Below are positions 35,001-42,701 of a stretch of 64,000 nt of DNA, one piece after another (position 1 is the first letter of the stretch; the number at the start of each line of letters is the position of its first letter). The notes below the pieces were generated by a model. It had not been told where the DNA came from. It was given only the letters and a program-made list of their open reading frames with translations, and did no database searches. The DNA lies in contig CANTFL010000028.1 of assembly GCA_947650285.1 (NCBI GenBank), positions 186,001 to 250,000 on the forward strand, read 5' to 3'. Position numbers and translations under genes: made by a program. Source of the stretch: Hyaloperonospora brassicae (lineage: Eukaryota; Oomycota; Peronosporomycetes; Peronosporales; Peronosporaceae).

Positions 35001-36306
35001 TCGATCAAATCCTTGTACAAAGGATTTGCCTGAAGTGACTCCCAGGATTGAGACGTGTATCGCTCAATCCGAGTCTTCTCATCGAGGACACTTTCGTCGA
35101 TCGATGAGTTGCTATAAACCCGTTCGTTCTCAGCAAATACTGTTGCCGACCGAATATCAGCCACATACTCATCCTCTGTAACGAGTATGCAGATTTGCTT
35201 GACTTTGCCACTACGCAGATCGCGCAAGAACCGTTTCGGTTCTAGCGTTGGCAACTGAGTTATCTCCGAAGTTAACTTCGGAGGCACAATCCGATCAAGC
35301 GTACAAGCGCCTACGCTTGATCCGTCACTAACCAAGACGTTCAACGTCTCGGTTACTTCCTGGGAGCTTCTTTCCACAGGTTGCTGAAGGCCTAATACTT
35401 CAGCAAGTGACTCTTGAGTAATTCCTTCCTCAAGTACGTGATGACTTATTCCCTCGACGTCTTTCGACTGTGGCTGTGCAACCACAGTCAGGGACCGATC
35501 CTCTACGGTCGACTCTCCAGTCGACCTAGGATTTCCACGTTGCCCTTTGGGGGCAACAGGTTTCTTCTGTCTAAGATGCTGTCCGCTAGGCATGCATCCA
35601 TGTCCCGGTCCACTCGACTTATTCGAGTGGTGGACCTTCGGCGCCGCCTGTACTTCTGTACAGCCGCCGGGAGCTTGCTCCACAGTGTAGTTATCAACTA
35701 CACTGTGATCCTGTGCAGTCGTGCAAGCGACCGTACCGCAAGTGAGGCCATAACACTCACTCGCAGAACATCCACACGCTTGTGGACGCTCCAAGATGTT
35801 CATCAGATGGTCATCTGATGAACATGTGGCAGGCATCTTCATGGATCGATGCTGCCAGCTCACCCTTGGCTCGTACTTTCTGAGACAAGGTAATCCCAGG
35901 ATGGCATCAATTTTGTCATCCATATCTAGTACGATAAAGTCATCATCGCACTGTTCGCCCTCCAACGTGTAGTGGATTCCTACTACACGTTTCTCAACGG
36001 TAATCGATGCGCCTGTTGCAAGGCGCACCGTCATTCTCGTGAGGGGAATGTCGCGCTCAACGAACTTTACCCGACGACCCTCTAGTGACTGGCGTCGAAC
36101 AAAGTTGTTCGACGCCCCACATTCTACTAGGGCACGAAGTGACAAATCATTTGTCGCTTCCAACTTCAAGGTGATGAGCGAAACGTCATCACCAGGTGCA
36201 GAGACACACAATGATTGTGTATCTGGAGCAACTTTCGTCAAGAGATTTGAAAATTCTCTTGAGGTTGCTGGACCAGTAGGGCGCTCTGCCCCTACTGACC
36301 CCGACC
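31398..36306 (-). pseudogene. Ty3/gypsy pol (protease-RT-RNase H-integrase-chromodomain), degenerate
   Basis: The frame is entered from gag by a -1 shift at 36307-36313. The retropepsin-like region at ~36180-35880 has LVECGASNNFVR and ILGLPCLRKYEP; its active-site triplet reads ECGA instead of the usual D-S/T-G, which is unusual. RT spans ~34960-34100 with the catalytic motif as YFDD and LPQG-like MPQGLSNAPATF. RNase H follows (VVCDASDFAIGCAL, YTDHASL), then the integrase zinc-binding and catalytic core (PKTDGRTERANRVLEE). Stops at 34388 (TGA), 33044 (TGA) and 32627 (TAA) interrupt one frame. The frame then changes near 32600, and TAG 31872 and TGA 31497 interrupt the C-terminal chromodomain (RFLVERILNYRDDSG, YLVQWRGYSPS). 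The element is therefore not autonomous. Final stop at 31398. Confidence 0.88.
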
Positions 36307-36313
36307 ATTTTTT
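36307..36313 (-). promoter_or_regulatory. Putative -1 ribosomal frameshift heptamer at gag/pol
   Basis: On the minus strand the heptamer is A AAA AAT. It is aligned to gag codons TCA-AAA-AAT, the X XXY YYZ arrangement, 15 bases before the gag stop. A -1 slip here enters exactly the pol frame, which is open from this point to 34390. It lies in the loop of a perfect hairpin (arms 36303-36308 and 36315-36320). Confidence 0.55.
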
Positions 36314-36813
36314 GATGGTCCGTCTCGCTGTTGCGGCTTCGCAACAGCTCTGGACCCACGCCCATTGCCCTTTCTGGCAAATGGTCGTCCATTTCGCTCT
36401 GTACTGTTTGGTCCTGGGCGTGGAGCACTACACTCGTATGCGAAGTGCCCTATCTTCTGACAGTGATTGCATCTCTGCAATCGCTTGTTGTTTGAAGAGC
36501 GAGGTCTCTCGCTCTCAACATAACAGAGGTCAATTGGTTCTGGACCTCCGATCTTTTGTCGTCTTGGTGGACGATAAGAGTTTGAGCTAGCATGAGCCTG
36601 TCTCATGCTAAAGTCTTCCTGTTCCGCGGCTGATATCGCATCTTCCAGCGTATTCAGCTCAAGGCGGAACAGGTGGCTCCTGACGGGCCCTTCTGCGAGC
36701 CCTTGCATGAACACCGTAATCAACGTGTGTTCATGGACTGGGTTAGCAGTCATACTACTCGCGAGGAGTCGTATATGCTGTGCGTAAGCGTGCACATCAC
36801 GCTTATCCTGCTT

Positions 36814-36846
36814 GAGCTCTGAACGAGCTCTGAACGAGCCCTGAAC
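36814..36846. repeat. 11-bp unit in three tandem copies (gag frameshift)
   Basis: Units gagctctgaac at 36814-36824 and 36825-36835, and gagccctgaac at 36836-36846. The gag reading frame changes exactly at this repeat, so expansion by one unit is the likely cause of the frameshift. Confidence 0.85.
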
Positions 36847-37720
36847 TCAGCCCGTGGCGGCTCAAACGTTTGTCTGAGCCGGGACTTGAAGTCATCTAGC
36901 GACCTAAACACATTTGGGTCGCTACTCTCGAGCCCCAGGGACCAAGTTTTGGCACTCCCTGCCAAGTGGGTCTGAGCAAATGTGAGTTTCATTTGCTCAT
37001 CTTCGACGCGACGAGCCCTTAGGGCTCTGTCGAGTTCGACAAACCACATTAACAGGGAGTCTTCCGGGACTCCACTGTACTTGGAGATGTCAACTTTCAT
37101 GACCTCGGGACGACGCGCATGCGCCGTACCGCCCACAGCAGCATGGAATTGCTGCTGTCTCAACAGCTCTGTCTGTTGAGCACCTAGTTCTCTCAACTGC
37201 TCGGCCTGTTGAGAGCCTTGCTGGTGAAGCAAGGCTACTTTCTCCCTTTCGGCGACAAGTTCATGTTGCATAAACTTGGCTATAGCGGCATGTTGTTGGT
37301 CTCTGTCTAGAGACTCCAACATGGCGCTAATGGAGAACTCGCCCACGGTAGAACTCATTCGTTCTACCGCACCCCATTCGATGTCACTCAAATGGGTAAA
37401 CCCTTCACGCGTGGCGTGAAAGGTTTCTTCGTCATCCACCATGTTCATGTTGGATGCTGCGGTCCTTGGAAGGACTACAAAGTGCTACCAGGTGTTACGG
37501 GGCACACCCTTGCGCGAACTTAACGCAAGGGTTTTTGGTGCCCCGACAGACGTACACGAGGCGAACGAGGAAGCGTAGGATAAGGAAAAAGTAAAACTGT
37601 TGTATTAATATAATTAAGTCTTTTTGCTACCGTCTCTCTGTTTAACCTGACTTAATTATGTTAATATAACTGAGTGTATGGTGACGTCTCGTCACCACTC
37701 ATTGCGCGCGTCTTGCGGCG

Positions 37721-37888
37721 ATTGGTGGGTTGATATTATCAAGATATCAACCAATGAACAGACCCTTTGGTCGCTTCACCAATATCACCACTATTGGTGA
37801 TATTGTTTAAAGAATATTCAACTTCATATTCTTTATTGTCATTATCTCTTCAAATGACAATTTCCATGTAACGGGCTGCCCCGTTACA
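37721..37888 (-). repeat. 5' LTR (~168 bp)
   Basis: This is the partner of 30126-30291. It shares the central run tttaaagaatattcaact and the terminal palindrome around 37867-37888, with scattered substitutions and 1-3 bp indels. The divergence from the other LTR shows the insertion is not recent. The first palindrome is less perfect here than in the 3' copy. Confidence 0.75.
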
Positions 37889-38385
37889 TGCTACCGTCGA
37901 AGTCTCGCAGTGCATGCATCATCTGCTAGATCCGTGGCAGAGCTCGCAAGAAGTAACCGATAGTTGACGGACTACTCCTAATCTTTACTATGACCTCTTC
38001 TTTATCATACGAACCTTTCCGTTTGCCGAGTCGGTAGCACTTGAGAGCACAGCCTCGCACTAGGTCTTGTACCGTCAACGGTACATGCGTGAAGCCAGAT
38101 AACAACATCGAAGAAACGATGATTCTAGGAGATAGACATTGCCGGTAACAGTGTGCCTGGTACGGTATCGATACGAGTGAGCATGTTTTCGTGCACCCAG
38201 CCAGCCCACACTTGGGTATCTGCTCCACCATGACGCATCCCATTTACTACACACATGCTAACATGTGGTGTGCTCGAGTACGCACTCCATGCACGCACAA
38301 GTAGCCGGCCAGCGCCTCGTCTGCTTCCAACCACCACTGCAAGGCCCAAGCTGTAAACGACATTATATAGCAAAGTATTTACAGG
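37889..38385. other. Intergenic flank of the retroelement
   Basis: About 500 bp between the outer edge of the 5' LTR and the stop of the next minus-strand gene. Short unrelated frames only. I see no target-site duplication that matches the other side of the element. Confidence 0.4.
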
Positions 38386-38790
38386 TTACTCCTCGTCTTC
38401 CTCCACGTCCATCGCAGCCGTCTCGCTACTGGCGTCGCCTTGCGCCGTTTCCGACTCCATCGTTGCAATGTCTTCGTTGGTGACCAGCCCACTATCGAGC
38501 AGCTTTTTCTTCTCCGCTTCCACGTAGATGCGGTGGCGCTTGGCGTCCTTCTGCTCCTTCTTCTTCGACTGCCGGTGTTTGCGCAAGACCGTGTGCTTTC
38601 CCTTTTCCAGCAGCCCCACTTTTTTCTGGTTGCGGATCTTCGCGCGCTTCTTCTGCAGGAGTTTCACCTTCTTCTTGTTCATCGTCTGCACTGCTTGGCC
38701 GTTCGCGCCCATGTTTGCTGCCCGTCCTGCTACTGACTGACGCACACTCTTCGAGTCTTTCTGTCGCTTGGCCAGCAGCGAACTGCACAT
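38386..38790 (-). CDS. Small Lys-rich, probably nucleolar protein
   Basis: Single exon, 134 residues, ATG at 38788-38790. The sequence is strongly basic through the middle (MNKKKVKLLQKKRAKIRNQK, LRKHRQSKKKEQKDAKRHRI) and ends in an acidic tail (AMDVEEDEE). This charge pattern, basic helices followed by an acidic tail, is common in nucleolar ribosome-assembly factors. I cannot assign a named family. It lies in a compact cluster with mS33 and MRT4, which fits a ribosome-related role but does not prove it. Lys/Arg codon choice (AAG, CGC) fits a well-expressed gene. Confidence 0.7.
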   Translation of the reverse strand: MCSSLLAKRQKDSKSVRQSVAGRAANMGANGQAVQTMNKKKVKLLQKKRAKIRNQKKVGLLEKGKHTVLRKHRQSKKKEQKDAKRHRIYVEAEKKKLLDSGLVTNEDIATMESETAQGDASSETAAMDVEEDEE

Positions 38791-39170
38791 AGTGACGGGT
38801 GGTCACCGCAGACAGCGGTACATTTGTGGTACAATCGTACTTACGAAAGCATCAAGGACCGTCGTCGAACGCCTTTGACAACAATGTTGTCGAGGCTGCT
38901 TACGATCGGTGCAAATCTAATGCACTGTCGATGGAGGAAGAGGATGCTGACCTTTTCAACCGCAAAACAATCAAAGACAAGACTCAACTTTACTCTCGTG
39001 GCGGTACAGCTGTCTCTTGCAGACTGAATTGCAGGCTACAGCTAACGGAGACACGTCGTGCCACTGCAATGATCCGCGGTCTCTCCACGCTTGTCTGTAA
39101 GAGCACCAGTGCTTTGAACAAGACGGCGCCGCGACGTCTTCGCTGTTGCGGGACCAGAGCTTCTGCCTTC
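38791..39170. other. Intergenic, no gene
   Basis: 380 bp upstream of the basic protein gene and downstream of the mS33 stop. No supported coding sequence. It must contain the promoter of the 38386-38790 gene, but no clear motif was found. Confidence 0.4.
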
Positions 39171-39443
39171 CTACTTCTTCGACCGCTTGCCTGCGCCTTT
39201 CTTGGGAATCGACTTGCCCCGTCGCTTCATCTGGTCGAGTTTGGCAAGTCGCTCGTCTCGCAAAATCTCATAGTTGGGGTCGTCCCCGCCGAGACGCAGC
39301 AACAGAGGCTTGTTGAACCAGGACGCCACCTTGTCGCCCCTGAGCTGCTTGCTGATGACCTTGTTGCCGGACGGCGTGTGGCGCTGCGGTAGGCGCTGGA
39401 AGATCTTGCGGCTCAGGTCGGCCAGGTGCTGCGAAGTCGCCAT
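39171..39443 (-). CDS. MRPS33: Mitochondrial ribosomal protein mS33
   Basis: Single exon, 90 residues, using the ATG at 39441-39443 (MATSQHLADLSRKIFQRL). The same frame is open further upstream to 39620, but that part has no family similarity and lies in the promoter. The conserved C-terminal pattern LRDERLAKLDQMKRRGKS, followed by PKKGAGKRSKK, matches mS33 (DEQKRLKKLRG...KKGEGKRAAKR in animals), as do the length and overall basic charge. It belongs to the small subunit of the mitochondrial ribosome. It is divergent from RPE with 264 bp between starts; an inverted CCAAT (attgg 39509-39513) lies between them. Confidence 0.88.
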   Translation of the reverse strand: MATSQHLADLSRKIFQRLPQRHTPSGNKVISKQLRGDKVASWFNKPLLLRLGGDDPNYEILRDERLAKLDQMKRRGKSIPKKGAGKRSKK

Positions 39444-39707
39444 CGAGCTGTGCCACTCGCTTTCTTGGTGTGTGGCCAACTGTGCGGCGCGTCTCTCTCG
39501 CTGTTGTGATTGGATAAAACTCGGTGCGGACCTCCAAGACAGCCGAACTCGGCTGAAAAGTACTTTTTTGTCCAGATTTCTACAAGACGTTCGTGTGTAG
39601 CCATCACGTTCCGCGGCCACTCATCGATCCTTTGTCCATCTTACTGCGTGGCCCGCGCCAGTCGCAGCGTCTTCACTCCTCCAAGCTGCTTTTCGTACCC
39701 CGCGATC
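39444..39707. promoter_or_regulatory. Divergent mS33/RPE promoter
   Basis: 264 bp between the two divergent starts. On the minus strand TCCAATCACAAC (39503-39514) gives a CCAAT box about 65 bp upstream of the mS33 ATG. Long open frames cross this interval on both strands but have no homology. Confidence 0.45.
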
Positions 39708-40406
39708 ATGTGCCACAGCTGCACGTGCAAGATCGGCCCGTCGCTCTTGGCCTCGGACCTCTCGCGTCTCAAGGACGAGTCCCTGAAAGTCGTAGCGGCG
39801 GGTGCCGACTACCTGCATCTGGACGTGATGGACGGCCACTTCGTACCTAACATTTCGTGGGGTCCTCCTGTCATCAAATCGCTTCGGCCGCACACAACGG
39901 CCTTTTTCGACTGCCATATGATGGTGTCGAAGCCAGAGCAGTGGGTACCCGACGTTGCAGCGGCTGGCGGTGATCAGTTCACCTTCCACCTGGAAGCGAC
40001 TCAGGACCCGCAGGCCCTCATCAAGCAGATTCGTAGCGCTGGCATGAAGGTCGGACTGGCCATTAAACCGGGCACAAGTGCCGAAGCTGCGTTTCCATAC
40101 GTCGAGCTCGTGGACATGGTGCTGGTCATGACGGTGGAGCCAGGCTTCGGTGGACAGAGTTTTATGGCCGACATGATGCCGAAAGTGGAGACGATCCGCA
40201 CAAAGTATCCGGCGCTGGATATTGAAGTAGATGGTGGTTTGGGTCCCTCGACGATTGATGCAGCAGCCAAGGCGGGTGCCAACATGATCGTCGCTGGAAG
40301 CTCGGTGTTCAAGGCTGTAGACACGAAGGCCGTCATTCTGCGATTGCGGCACAGTGTCGAGAAATACGGCAACGGCAAGAGCGACGAGCAGCTGACCAAG
40401 CTATAA
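39708..40406 (+). CDS. RPE: Ribulose-phosphate 3-epimerase
   Basis: Single exon, 232 residues, interconverting ribulose-5-phosphate and xylulose-5-phosphate in the pentose phosphate pathway. It is a TIM barrel with all the expected motifs: [13 protein letters not shown] at the N-terminus, [13 protein letters not shown] with the metal-binding His and Asp, [12 protein letters not shown] with the second metal His, [39 protein letters not shown] with the catalytic Asp, and [13 protein letters not shown] in the phosphate loop. The ATG at 39708 places the first beta strand at residue 8, as in cytosolic enzymes. The frame is open upstream to 39510, but that extension is not RPE-like. No targeting peptide is evident. 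Confidence 0.96.
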   Translation: MCHSCTCKIGPSLLASDLSRLKDESLKVVAAGADYLHLDVMDGHFVPNISWGPPVIKSLRPHTTAFFDCHMMVSKPEQWVPDVAAAGGDQFTFHLEATQDPQALIKQIRSAGMKVGLAIKPGTSAEAAFPYVELVDMVLVMTVEPGFGGQSFMADMMPKVETIRTKYPALDIEVDGGLGPSTIDAAAKAGANMIVAGSSVFKAVDTKAVILRLRHSVEKYGNGKSDEQLTKL

Positions 40407-40633
40407 CGAGTTGCACTGAACCTGTTGATGCAACATCGGTTGCATTGGCATGTTCCTGCCTACCTCTGTGATGCAATCGATCAGACCGACTGCCTAACTT
40501 GCTACGTTATAACCTACTCGATGCAAGAAGCGTATACCGATAGGTACCAGGCTGCGCCAAAAGACGCCCATCAGCATGCAAGTCGGATCCGTTTGAGCAT
40601 AGACATAAGAATCAGCGCATCTTTGTTCTCAAT

Positions 40634-41338
40634 TTACATATCTTCGTCTTCCATATCGTCTTCACCAGAGGTCACGGCCACATCAGTCGCGAGTTGCTGG
40701 TACTTGTCCTTGGACCACACGCTCAGCATCACGAGCTTGAACTCGGCCATCTTGTGATCGAAGTGCACAAGCAGCTTGGCCTGCTCCGGAGTCAGCGCTT
40801 GTCCAGACTTGCAAATGGTGTAGTTCCGGCTCAGCACCACGACGCCATTCTTCAAGTCCACAGGAAGTCCCAGGCCACGCAGCGATTCCAGCATGCTGCC
40901 AATGAATTGCGGCAGCGGTCCCTCGGAGACTGTGATCGTCTCAGTGGCCACAAAACCAGCACGCGGGTAGTCGCTCACCGAGAGCTTGGCAAAGTAGTCC
41001 ATCACCTCGTCGCGTGGCTTGCTGGTAAACAGAAGACCGGTGTTGCCGCTAACGTCCTTCGAAAGGCGACAGAGGTTCTCGGCGTACTCGTCCTCCTTCG
41101 AGCGCCCGAGTGCAAGCTTCATGACTTTGTTCTTGCCGAGAAAGAAGCGGCTGTCTTTGAAGTCCATGCGCACGTCCTTGAAATGGCTGGTGCGCATGTT
41201 CTGGAAGCTGAAGACGTACGCGGACTCGTACGTGTCCACGGCATTACGAATGGCCTCCACCACGTTCTTCTTCAGCTCATTGCCCTTCTTGTTTGCCTGC
41301 GTGAGCGTCTTCGTGCGCTGTCGCTTGGACTTGGGCAT
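40634..41338 (-). CDS. MRT4: MRT4 ribosome-assembly factor
   Basis: Single exon, 234 residues. Mrt4 is the nucleolar P0-like (uL10-like) protein that occupies the P-stalk site on pre-60S particles until P0 replaces it. Diagnostic features are the start MPKSKRQRTKTLTQ, then YVFSFQNMRTSHFKDVR, FFLGKNKVMKLALGR and GLLFTSKPRDEVMDYF. The central part has the Mrt4-type EGPLPQFIGSMLESLRGLGLP and the later LTPEQAKLLVHFDHKMAEF. An acidic tail (SGEDDMEDEDM) replaces the long P1/P2-binding C-terminus of true P0, which separates Mrt4 from P0. It is divergent from eIF3h (265 bp) and convergent with RPE (227 bp). Confidence 0.95.
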   Translation of the reverse strand: MPKSKRQRTKTLTQANKKGNELKKNVVEAIRNAVDTYESAYVFSFQNMRTSHFKDVRMDFKDSRFFLGKNKVMKLALGRSKEDEYAENLCRLSKDVSGNTGLLFTSKPRDEVMDYFAKLSVSDYPRAGFVATETITVSEGPLPQFIGSMLESLRGLGLPVDLKNGVVVLSRNYTICKSGQALTPEQAKLLVHFDHKMAEFKLVMLSVWSKDKYQQLATDVAVTSGEDDMEDEDM

Positions 41339-41603
41339 CGTGACTGAGCACTCCCTTCGCTTGTGTCAAGTCGGCCACTTGTTCCTGTTCAATGCTGATG
41401 CGGCAGTCTCCACCAACCAAAAGCACACGCCTTCTGGTCTCGTCATTTCGTCCAATCATCGATGTTAGCCTCACGGTCAATTGTGATTCGCGCACGGACT
41501 GCGCTACCTCGTTATAATTGGCTTAAACCCTCCACCCTCGTGCCCCGCCAGTAGCCAGCCAGTCGTCCGATAGGGGGGATCTATTCCGGAAGCACCATCG
41601 ACT
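41339..41603. promoter_or_regulatory. Divergent MRT4/eIF3h promoter
   Basis: 265 bp shared by two translation-related genes. It has a plus-strand TCCAATCATC (41451-41460) preceded by cgtcatttcg, a combination that resembles CCAAT and initiator elements. Confidence 0.45.
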
Positions 41604-42701
41604 ATGGCGTGGGGTCTCGCGGATACGACGCCAACGCTGGCGCCTGCTGCAACTGCTACCGTTGCCTCGACGACTGACGCGTCTGGCTTGTCTGCCCCTG
41701 CGCGAGCGCTTGCACCGGTGCTCGAGTCCTTCGAAGCCATTGACATCTTTGAGGGTGTGAACCCTGTCACGAGGGTGGCGCTGGAGGGAGTTGCGCTGCT
41801 GCAGATCATCAAGCACTGCCACGGAAGCCCGCCAGGTGGTGTGGCTGGATCGCTACTGGGCATGGACAATGAGCAGGTGCTGGAAGTGACCAACAGCTTT
41901 CCGTCGCTGCCTAGCAGCGAGCGCAAAAAGGGCACGAACGAGTACGAGCTGGACATGATGAAGAGTCTTCGCGAGGTGGGCATGGACAACAACAAGGTGG
42001 GTTGGTACCAGTCGGTGGCCATGGGCACCTTTTGCACGGCGTCGTTTATCGAGCACCAGTACCAGTACCAGAAGTCGCTGGGTCCGAACGCCATCTGTCT
42101 CATTTACGACTCTGCCGAGACGTCGAAAGGCTCGCTTAGTCTCCACGCCGTGCGCCTTACTAAGGCGTTTGTGGACACTTACAAGAGTGGCGCTTTTACC
42201 AAGGAGAGCTTTGCAAAGACAGACATCCGCTCAGCTACGATAGTCGAGGAGATTCCCATCGAGATTCGCAACGCAGACATTATCACGTGCTGGCTGGAAC
42301 AGACCAAAGACAGCGTGTCGGGCAGTAGCTTTGAGCGTCTCGATTTGGCGACTAACGCCTATCTGGAGAACAGTCTGAAGAACATGACGCTTTGGGCCGA
42401 CGAGCTCGCGCAGGAACATTACAAATTCCAAGGATTTGAGCGGGCATTGTCGAAGCAGCGCGCCGCCTATCAGCAGTGGCAGAACAGGCAGCGGGAGGAG
42501 AACAAGATTCGTCGGGAAAACGGTGAGAAGCTTGTGCCTGAGGAAGACCCCAACTTTTTTAAGTCGGTGAACCAGCCCTCGCGTCTCGAGTCGCTCCTTA
42601 TCACGAAGCAGATGAACACGTACTGTGAGCACATTAACCGCTACGCGGGGAAGTCCTTTCAGAAGCTTTTCTTGGCTGCTAAGATTCACCAGAATGAGTG
42701 A
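41604..42701 (+). CDS. EIF3H: eIF3 subunit h
   Basis: Single exon, 365 residues. eIF3h is one of the two MPN-domain subunits of the eIF3 complex and acts in translation initiation and reinitiation in the cytosol. The MPN fold covers ~50-190 (TRVALEGVALLQIIKHC, GSLLGMDNEQVLEVTNSFP, VGWYQSVAMGTFC, SLGPNAICLIYD). The JAMM metal-binding motif is absent, as expected for eIF3h, so it is structural and not a peptidase. Further family marks are LDLATNAYLENSLKNM and, near the C-terminus, RLESLLITKQMNTYCEHIN. A short Ala/Thr-rich N-terminal extension (residues 1-40) is less conserved. No introns. Confidence 0.95.
   Translation: MAWGLADTTPTLAPAATATVASTTDASGLSAPARALAPVLESFEAIDIFEGVNPVTRVALEGVALLQIIKHCHGSPPGGVAGSLLGMDNEQVLEVTNSFPSLPSSERKKGTNEYELDMMKSLREVGMDNNKVGWYQSVAMGTFCTASFIEHQYQYQKSLGPNAICLIYDSAETSKGSLSLHAVRLTKAFVDTYKSGAFTKESFAKTDIRSATIVEEIPIEIRNADIITCWLEQTKDSVSGSSFERLDLATNAYLENSLKNMTLWADELAQEHYKFQGFERALSKQRAAYQQWQNRQREENKIRRENGEKLVPEEDPNFFKSVNQPSRLESLLITKQMNTYCEHINRYAGKSFQKLFLAAKIHQNE

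Larger units (their letters stand above)
36292..37448 (-). pseudogene. Ty3/gypsy gag with CCHC zinc knuckle, frameshifted
   Basis: The frame opens at the ATG near 37448 with a Gln-rich coiled-coil region (ALLHQQGSQQAEQLRELGAQ). It then has a retrotransposon gag core (DSLLMWFVELDRALRA, FAQTHLAGSAKTWSLGL). At 36814-36846 an 11-bp unit occurs three times in tandem and the reading frame is lost. Coding-like sequence resumes in another frame at ~36795 (HAYAQHIRLLASSM) and runs through a classical nucleocapsid knuckle CNHCQKIGHFAYEC to TAG 36292-36294. Gag would form the virus-like particle and bind RNA. The break means this copy no longer encodes full-length Gag. Confidence 0.85.
30126..37888 (-). 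mobile_element. Decayed Ty3/gypsy chromodomain LTR retroelement
   Basis: The element is read on the minus strand, with the 5' LTR at 37721-37888 and the 3' LTR at 30126-30291. The two ~167-bp LTR copies are direct repeats that share roughly 85-90% of positions by eye. In element orientation they start TGTAACGGG. A purine tract AAGTGGGGTGA (complement of 30292-30302) abuts the 3' LTR as expected for a polypurine tract. Gag has a CCHC knuckle. Pol follows the order protease, reverse transcriptase, RNase H, integrase, chromodomain, which is typical of Ty3/gypsy chromoviruses. Five stops and at least two frameshifts break gag-pol. An extra ORF runs antisense at the 3' end. No primer-binding site or target duplication could be defined. 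Dense perfect inverted repeats fill the whole element. Confidence 0.9.

Noticed and set aside
30126..37888. CRISPR-like or tandem-repeat array
   Set aside because: The inverted repeats all differ in sequence and are not separated by regular unique spacers of a repeated unit. The region encodes gag-pol.
39444..39620. 59-codon N-terminal extension of mS33
   Set aside because: No similarity to mS33 or a clear mitochondrial presequence; overlaps the promoter and CCAAT box.
39510..39707. 66-codon N-terminal extension of RPE
   Set aside because: Not RPE-like, lies in the divergent promoter, and the normal enzyme start is at 39708.
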